DNA of 11,659 nucleotides from JBDUCV01 sp040003255 (lineage in GTDB: Bacteria; Actinomycetota; Actinomycetes; Mycobacteriales; Jatrophihabitantaceae), in contig JBDUCV010000068.1 of the NCBI GenBank assembly GCA_040003255.1, positions 1 to 11,659 on the forward strand, written 5' to 3'. How positions within the stretch are numbered: the stretch's first letter is position 1; the number at the start of each line of letters is the position of its first letter. Below, in pieces: positions 7,126 through 11,659 of this stretch. The position numbers were made by a program, and so were the translations under genes. Under the pieces are notes generated by a model. That model worked only from the letters and a program-made list of their open reading frames with translations. It had not been told where the DNA came from and searched no databases.

Positions 7126-7573
7126 CAGCCGTACCGTCGGGTCCCCCGTGTCGGATTCCCACCTCCCGGCATCCCAATCCACACGCTTCGCCGGCTTGCC
7201 GAGGTCGGCAAGATCCCGTCAGTCCGTACCGACGGCGGCCATCGCCTGTTCCGCTCAACTGCGGTCCGGGCAGCCCTCGGCGGTCCAGAGCGCTCGGGCA
7301 CCTTCGGCGCCGCACAGACTGTTCGTACGGAAGTTCCGATCTGGTCCGGGAGGTTCGATCTCGCCGACGGCATCGAGGAGCACCTCGTCTGGCAAGAGGG
7401 GACGACTTCGAGTCGATCAGCGCCCTGACCAAAGGCGAGCAGACAACCTGGAAGGAACGTCACCCAGGGGAGGAAATCTTCTTCACCCACATTGTCACGA
7501 GTTCACCTCAGACCACAGTCGGCTGCCCTTCGCCAACCTTCGGCGTGGTGATCAAAGAAGCGCATCAGTGTGA
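7126..7573 (+). pseudogene. Frameshifted MerR/excisionase-type HTH protein remnant
   Basis: After a TGA at 7123-7125, one frame carries a clear DNA-binding motif, IPIHTLRRLAEVGKIPSVRT followed by DGGHRLFRSTAVRAAL. This matches the excisionase/MerR-like HTH in which a G-G-H-R-x-F wing follows the recognition helix. The frame continues through RTEVPIWSGRFDLADGIEEH and LVWQEG, then hits a TGA near 7428. Adding one G to the G-run at about 7402-7405 would join it to DDFESISALTKGEQTTWKER in the next frame. The C-terminal part is not recognised, and the correct final frame is unclear. One option ends at the TGA at 7571-7573, just before the hairpin terminator. The segment before the HTH (VGFPPPG) also looks damaged, and no start codon is convincing. 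The HTH call is reasonably secure; boundaries and the rest are not. Confidence 0.55.
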
Positions 7574-7578
7574 TGGCA

Positions 7579-7601
7579 CCCGTTCGACGCAAACGGGTTT
7601 T
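7579..7601 (+). terminator. Small rho-independent-like terminator
   Basis: CCCGTT (7579-7584) pairs with AACGGG (7592-7597) around a 7-nt loop and is followed directly by TTTT (7598-7601). The stem is only 6 bp but has the right layout for plus-strand termination. It would separate the HTH remnant from the oxygenase gene beginning at 7673. Confidence 0.45.
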
Positions 7602-7672
7602 CGCAGCGTCTGACTGTTCTGGACAACGCCGCCGCGGCGCGCGGTTCGTCCAGGGCGAGTTAGGTTCAAGCG

Positions 7673-8536
7673 ATGATTAGCCGTACCTCTCTCAAGCGCG
7701 GCGGCAACCTAGCCCTTTTGGACGGCCCGGTGCCGCAGGCGTCGACCGACCTGCAGACCGAGGGCTTCGCCGTGGTCCGCGGCGCCCTGCACGCCGAGGA
7801 GCAGCGCGTCCTCAGCGAGGAACTCATCGAGCTGTTCGAGACTCGGCCTCCGGACGTGCGCCTGCCGGGAGCCTCGGCCGAGGACTACGAGGACTTCCGC
7901 TACGAGGTGCTGAACTACGGTGCGGCGGCGCAGCGCACGGTTGCGCACCCGAAGATCCTCGAGGTGATCGAGCCGCTGCTGGCCGAGGACTGCCACGTGG
8001 TGTCCAACACGGCGTGGCGCAACCAACCCCAGCGCGAGAAAGCGCCGTTCGACATCGGGAACCCGTGGCACACCGACGCGGGGCCGCACGTGCCGCGGCC
8101 GCCGGGCGTGCCCTGGGACGACCGGATCCCGTACCCGGTGTTCATGGTCGGATGCCACATCCTGCTGCGCGACTGCCTCGCCCCGTCCGGCCCGACCGGC
8201 TTCGCGCCGAAGAGCCACACATCCGGGCAGGGCGTGCCGGAGCCCGAGTCCGACGGCAATGTCTATTACCTCGGAGAGTCACCGGTGACCGTCGAGGGGC
8301 GGGCGGGCGACATCGTCTTCTTCGTCTCCGACGTCTGGCACCGGCGGATGCCGACTGGGCCCGAGGACGAGGGCCGGTTCTTTCTGCAGGTGCAGTACGG
8401 CCGTCGCGACATCGCGCAGCGACTGCGGACGACCGACAAGGTCAACTACCTCTCGCCCGAGGCGATCGAACGAGCGGTGACGCCCCGCGACCGCACCATC
8501 GTTGGCCTCCATCCGCCGGGCTTTTACGACGCGTGA
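7673..8536 (+). CDS. Phytanoyl-CoA dioxygenase (PhyH)-family Fe(II)/2-oxoglutarate oxygenase
   Basis: This encodes 287 residues, a usual length for the family. The iron-binding facial triad is visible as H133-T-D135 in PWHTDAGPH and the distal H223 in VSDVWHRRMP. Arg235 in GRFFLQVQYGRRD is positioned to bind the 2-oxoglutarate carboxylate. LRDCLAPSGPTGFAPKSHTSG is the typical strand-loop of the fold (N-G-x-x-x-x-x-P-G-S-H in many members). It should be a soluble cytoplasmic enzyme that hydroxylates a small molecule using O2 and 2-oxoglutarate. The substrate cannot be inferred, and no pathway genes adjoin it. ATG 7673 is the first start in the frame. The ribosome site is weak (GTTAGG about 10 bp upstream). 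The gene sits after a small terminator and converges on the truncated MFS gene. Confidence 0.9.
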   Translation: MISRTSLKRGGNLALLDGPVPQASTDLQTEGFAVVRGALHAEEQRVLSEELIELFETRPPDVRLPGASAEDYEDFRYEVLNYGAAAQRTVAHPKILEVIEPLLAEDCHVVSNTAWRNQPQREKAPFDIGNPWHTDAGPHVPRPPGVPWDDRIPYPVFMVGCHILLRDCLAPSGPTGFAPKSHTSGQGVPEPESDGNVYYLGESPVTVEGRAGDIVFFVSDVWHRRMPTGPEDEGRFFLQVQYGRRDIAQRLRTTDKVNYLSPEAIERAVTPRDRTIVGLHPPGFYDA

Positions 8537-8550
8537 CCGAAGGTTTCGGC

Positions 8551-8607
8551 CGCACCGCCGGGGCCGGGTGGGACCGCTCAGCGCACCGCCGCGGCCGGGC
8601 GGGACCG
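8551..8607. repeat. Imperfect 26-bp direct repeat across the convergent gene ends
   Basis: The first copy (8551-8576) begins CGCACCGCCGG and ends GGGACCG. The second (8582-8607) matches it at 24 of 26 positions and is offset by 31 bp. The second copy encodes the last residues of the truncated MFS protein (RPAAAV); the first lies after its stop codon. A local tandem duplication is the simplest explanation. Confidence 0.6.
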
Positions 8608-9447
8608 TGCTGCGTCGCCGTGGACGTGACGCAGCGGGAAGGAGCGGCGCGCGGTAAAGGCGATCGCCGCCGACAGCAGTGCGACCACGGCGGCAAGAAG
8701 GAGCAGGTCGGCGAGCCGGGCCGCCGTGAAGAGGCGCTGGCCAAGCAGCGCGCCGCCGCCGATGCCGATCTGGAAGGCCACGACGTAGACCGCCGAGGCG
8801 GCGTCCTGGGCGTGCGGCGCGACCCGCAGGACCGCGGCCTGAAGGCACACCGGCACCGCGGTGAACCCCGCTCCCCACGCGAGGACGGCGAGGATCGTCG
8901 CGGGCGCACCGTGGGTCACGGTCAGCGCGATGAGGGCCGCGGCCATGGGGAGGATGGAGCCGGAGAGCACGGTGCCGGGACGCCGGTCCACTACGCGGCC
9001 GACGAGCACGTTACGCACCATGCCGGCCACGCCGTAACCGAGCAGCAGCGCGCTCAGCGTGAGTCCGTCGCGGCCACCGTTGCGGCGCACGATCGGCGCG
9101 ATGCTGGTGTAGGCCGCGAACTGGCCGACGACGAGAAGGGTCGTGACCGCGCACACGTGGACGATCGCGCGGGAGGCGAGGACCGCGACCGCCGTGCGGA
9201 TCCGAGTGCCGGCGCCGGATGCGCGATCCGTCGGCAAACGCGGGCAGCGGGGCAACAGGTGGAGCAGCGCCGCACTCCTCGCGGCGCCCGCCAGCGCGAG
9301 GACGGCCAGGGCGGTGCGCCATCCCGCCGCCTGGCCGAGCGCGGTTCCGAGCGGGACCCGAGGACGCAGGCGCAGTGTTGCCTTGCGACCCTCTTCCACT
9401 CGTCGTGCTCCACAGACGCGCGCCGCCTGGAGCACGGTCGTGATCAT
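8578..9447 (-). pseudogene. MFS transporter lacking its N-terminal half
   Basis: The open frame encodes 289 residues. From about residue 31 it follows an arabinose-efflux-type MFS protein (VPLGTALGQAAGWRTALAVL, which normally belongs near helix 5). The polar central loop follows, then about six C-terminal helices, including QFAAYTSIAPIV, LLLGYGVAGMVRNVLVGR and CLQAAVLRVAPHAQDAASA. Full-length relatives have about 400 residues. The first four helices are missing and are replaced by about 30 unrelated residues (VCGARRVEEGRKATLRLRPR). No ribosome site precedes the ATG at 9447, and the missing part is not elsewhere in the window. A functional half-transporter is unlikely, so a deletion product is the best reading. 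The minus-strand phosphotransferase gene ends 29 bp upstream. Confidence 0.75.
9404..9436. repeat. 9-bp inverted repeat at the 5' end of the truncated MFS frame
   Basis: CGTGCTCCA (9404-9412) and TGGAGCACG (9428-9436) form a perfect inverted repeat with a 15-nt loop. It lies inside the unrelated N-terminal stretch of the truncated MFS frame, just past the end of the phosphotransferase gene. It could be a weak terminator for that gene, although no T-run follows. It could also mark the rearrangement that removed the MFS N-terminus. Confidence 0.35.
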
Positions 9448-9476
9448 CCGCGGCGGATCCGGATAAGCGGGACCCG

Positions 9477-10406
9477 CTAGTCGATTCCCGCGCGGCGGAG
9501 GCGCGCGCGGCCCTCTGCCTGAGAGAGCGAGGCGATCGCGTGCCCGGCCACGTGCTGATATTTGGCGTCATAGGCCCGTGTCCAGACTCCAGCCGCCCAC
9601 GACCGCTGGAGCTCGTCAGGGCTGAATGCGCGGGTGCGTGCATGACAATATGCATCCAGGAAGCGGTCGGTCTCCTCGACCGTGGCCAGTTCGTCCGGGC
9701 TGACGGTTGAGTACAAGGCGGCGGCGAAGCCGACGAGGATAGCCTCGCTGTCGGCGACCGCGCTGTCCCAGTCGTGCACGACCAGAAGCTCCTCGCCCCT
9801 CCAGCGCAGGTTGTCGGCCAGCCAGTCGCAATGGCCGATCACGGCTTCGCACAGGCCCGCTCGCAGCCGGTCACGGGCACGACCGGCGGCCCGGTCGATC
9901 CACTCCGGGCCGTCGACCTGGTTGAGGTCGACCTCAGCGCCCTCGGGCCGCGGCCACAACCCGGCCTCACCGTGGTTCCACGCCCCCCACGACGGCGCCG
10001 GATCCAGCGAGGACACGTCGGCCGGCCGGGGAGCTAGCTCGATAAGACGCGCGAACGCCTCAGCGGAGAGCTGGGCCGCGTGCTCCGCCCCCGGAAGCAC
10101 GTCACCGCCAGGCACATAGGCCTCAGCGGTTGCCACGCCGTTTCCGAGTGGGGCCGGCCCGCTGAGCGGCTCAGGACATGGATAGCCGGACTCGAACATG
10201 CGCCGCTGGACCTCGACACACGCTGCTATCCGCGGCAAGGCCGGGCGGACTTTCACCACGACCTCGCGCTTATCTGCCAGGCGTAGCCCGATCACCGCGG
10301 ACAGGTGGCCGGACCTGAACAGCTCCGCCGCGGGAGGACTGCCGAGCTGATCCGTGCACCACATAGCGAGGCTGGCAGCATCGACGGCCGGTACACGAGA
10401 TGACAT
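9477..10406 (-). CDS. APH-type phosphotransferase family protein
   Basis: This encodes 309 residues with the kinase-like phosphotransferase fold. VVVKVRP (Lys52) fits the ATP-binding lysine. GHCDWLADNLRW holds the catalytic loop, with His192, Asp194 (likely base) and Asn199. VVHDWDSA (Asp212, Asp214) matches the metal-binding segment equivalent to D-F-G. The length is usual for aminoglycoside phosphotransferase-like proteins. Members phosphorylate antibiotics or small metabolites; which one cannot be told here, so resistance should not be assumed. The ATG at 10406 is supported by GAGGA about 9 bp upstream. The start region overlaps the 5' edge of the divergent GNAT pseudogene. Downstream on the same strand lies the truncated MFS frame. 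Confidence 0.85.
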   Translation of the reverse strand: MSSRVPAVDAASLAMWCTDQLGSPPAAELFRSGHLSAVIGLRLADKREVVVKVRPALPRIAACVEVQRRMFESGYPCPEPLSGPAPLGNGVATAEAYVPGGDVLPGAEHAAQLSAEAFARLIELAPRPADVSSLDPAPSWGAWNHGEAGLWPRPEGAEVDLNQVDGPEWIDRAAGRARDRLRAGLCEAVIGHCDWLADNLRWRGEELLVVHDWDSAVADSEAILVGFAAALYSTVSPDELATVEETDRFLDAYCHARTRAFSPDELQRSWAAGVWTRAYDAKYQHVAGHAIASLSQAEGRARLRRAGID

Positions 10407-10412
10407 CTGTCC

Positions 10413-10819
10413 ATCCTCACGCCGATGTTGTTCGACGAAGACGACTCACCGGCGCGCAGGCCGTGCCGGGATCACGCCCGCGGGTGGTTCGCCCACTTCG
10501 TCGACGATGCGAGCAGTGCTTGGTTCCCCGTGATCGAGGATGACGGCTAAATCATCGCCACGGCAGTTGGCACCCTCGAAGTTGGCGTTCCAACCCTCGA
10601 TGCCCGAAGAGACGCACCGTGCGACTCGCGAACGTCATCACCGTGCCGGAACACCGTGGGCGCGGCCACGGGACGGCGCTCGTTCTCGACGTGATCAACT
10701 GGGCCAAGCTCGTCGACGCCGACCGCGTCGACCTGAGCGCAACCCCACAGGGACAACGCATTTACCAGAGAGTTGGTTTCACGATGACCTCGGCTCCGAG
10801 GATCAAGCTCGTTCTCTGA
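10413..10819 (+). pseudogene. GNAT-family N-acetyltransferase pseudogene (stop codon and frameshift)
   Basis: The first part reads ILTPMLFDEDDSPARRPC and ARGWFAHFVDDASSAWFPVI up to a TAA at 10548-10550. It resumes in the same frame with IIATAVGTLEVGVPTLDARR. A one-base loss near 10617-10619 then moves it to the frame of VRLANVITVPEHRGRGHGTA. The acetyl-CoA-binding motif A is R-G-R-G-H-G, followed by DADRVDLSATPQGQRIYQRV and GFTMTSAPRIKLVL, typical of the family, ending at TGA 10817-10819. About 20-30 N-terminal residues seem to be missing, because the remnant begins against the phosphotransferase start. A nonsense codon, a frameshift and a missing N-terminus together make an active enzyme very unlikely. 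The 3' frame from GTG 10619 alone would give 66 residues, too short to fold as GNAT. Confidence 0.85.
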
Positions 10820-11159
10820 CCCACGCCCGCAGCCGTCCCGAGTTGCACGACCACCGTGCCCGCGATTGGAGTCCAACAAACGATTTTCTGGCACCCAGCG
10901 CGCGATTGGTGGTTTTCTACAACTCACGGCCGTGCAGCTCTGGGTGAGCGTATGACGTCCCTCTGCGGGAATCGTCATCGGACGGGTCTAACGGGAGCGG
11001 CGCTTGCAGCCCGGCGGGAACCGACGGCTTTGATCCCAGGGCATAGTCGGCTATCGGTCAACTGCGTGCCGGCTGGCGTTCGTCTTGTACGATCCCTGGC
11101 CGACGGACCGAGCGCCGAATCCGGTTGGCCCTTCTCCGAGGACTCGTGAGACTGCCCTC
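10820..11159. other. Intergenic region without a recognisable gene
   Basis: About 340 bp between the two GNAT remnants contains no frame that looks like protein on either strand. CGCGATTGG occurs twice (10861-10869 and 10901-10909), each followed within about 25 bp by TTTTCT. This may be chance. The base composition is slightly less GC-rich than the neighbouring genes. Confidence 0.4.
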
Positions 11160-11659
11160 GTGATCCTGCGACGCGAAGCCCCTCCGGACCAAGCTGCAAT
11201 CATCGCCATCCACGCTGCCGCCTTCGCGCGCCCGAACGTGCGCATTGCTCCTGAAGCGCGGCTTGTCGATAGTTCGGGACGACGGCGATATCGTCGCGCC
11301 GCTCTCGCTCGTCGCCGAGCATGGCGGCGACGTGATCGGCCATGTGGTGTGCAGCCGCGCGCACATGGACAGCCAGTCGCTCCGGGCTGGGACCGCTCGG
11401 CGTTCTGCCTGACCACCAACGCTGCGGCGTCGGCCAAGCGCTCATGCACGGTGTTCTCGCTGCTGCCGATGCGCTCGATGAACTCGCGGTCGTCCTGCTC
11501 GGCGATCCTGGCTACTACGGGCGCTTCGGCTTCGAGCCGGCTCAGCCGCTCGGCATCCTCCCGACCAGCGCAAAGTGGACGAACTTCCAGGTTCGACGAC
11601 TCACCACCTGGAACTCCTCCATTGCTGGCACCTTTCAATACGCGGCCGCATTCGATCGG
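11160..11659 (+). pseudogene. GNAT N-acetyltransferase (YhbS-like), twice frameshifted, cut by the window edge
   Basis: From GTG 11160 the protein reads VILRREAPPDQAAIIAIHAA and AFARPNVRIAPEARLVD, then shifts near 11272-11278. The next frame gives RDDGDIVAPLSLVAEHGG and DVIGHVVCSRAHMDSQSL. A second shift, one extra C around 11382-11383, leads to GLGPLGVLPDHQRCGVGQAL, containing the acetyl-CoA motif Q-R-C-G-V-G. It continues with LGDPGYYGRFGFEPAQPLGI, the typical C-terminal strand of YhbS-type acetyltransferases, and is still open at the right edge (FQYAAAFDR). Removing the two shifts would give a normal protein with all motifs. Recent decay and base-call errors are therefore both possible. 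The substrate is unknown. Confidence 0.8.

Noticed and set aside
7048..7210. Minus-strand frame ending in DPIDDLKHDPDLADDLRRR, which looks protein-like
   Set aside because: It is short and preceded by a stop, and its 5' part is antisense to the clear HTH motif. The acidic/basic pattern is common in antisense frames, so it is not supported as a gene.
8014..9480. Very long plus-strand open frame (488 codons)
   Set aside because: It overlaps the oxygenase in another frame and the MFS remnant in antisense. The product is Arg/Gly/Asp-rich low-complexity sequence without any family feature.
10861..10909. Repeated CGCGATTGG and tRNA-like GATTGGAGTCC
   Set aside because: A 9-bp repeat is weak evidence. 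The segment lacks the cloverleaf stems and the GGTTCRA T-loop of a tRNA.

Overview
The window is GC-rich DNA from an actinobacterium (Actinomycetota). The evidence is the strong G/C preference at third codon positions, the GTG and TTG starts, and the protein families present: a Tat-type lipoprotein, a membrane-anchored binding/VWA protein and DHA-type MFS exporters. The genus cannot be resolved from the sequence. No rRNA, tRNA, CRISPR array, transposase or integrase is visible.

Left part (1-2057). A minus-strand Asp/Glu-racemase/maleate-isomerase-like gene is broken by one missing base in its conserved G-G-N-G-F motif. An 18-bp palindrome (966-983) lies upstream of it. Next comes about 450 bp of scrambled, remnant-like sequence that ends in two near-palindromic AAGTTARCTTG sites, one inside a perfect 12-bp inverted repeat. 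These sites precede a 90-residue helix-turn-helix protein at 1453-1725.

Centre (2058-7028). Two intact plus-strand genes form a tight operon. The first encodes a membrane-anchored protein joining a type II solute-binding domain to a VWA domain with an intact MIDAS motif. Eight bases later comes a Tat-exported lipoprotein of the PotD (polyamine-binding) family. No ABC permease or ATPase is nearby, which makes this pair the most interesting candidate for an unusual surface system. Facing it is a minus-strand operon with an ATGA overlap: a DHA2-like MFS exporter and a secreted, mostly helical protein of unknown function.

Right part (7029-11659). Intact genes alternate with broken ones. A frameshifted MerR/excisionase-type HTH gene ends near a small terminator. 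An intact phytanoyl-CoA-dioxygenase-like oxygenase follows, then a converging MFS gene that lacks its N-terminal half. Next are an intact APH-type phosphotransferase and a GNAT acetyltransferase pseudogene with both a stop codon and a frameshift. A second GNAT gene with two frameshifts runs off the right edge.

Overall this looks like an accessory region with intact cargo among decaying genes. Most of the breaks are single-base indels, so sequencing error should be excluded before calling all of them decay. The truncated MFS gene and the in-frame TAA in the first GNAT gene cannot be explained by indel error.
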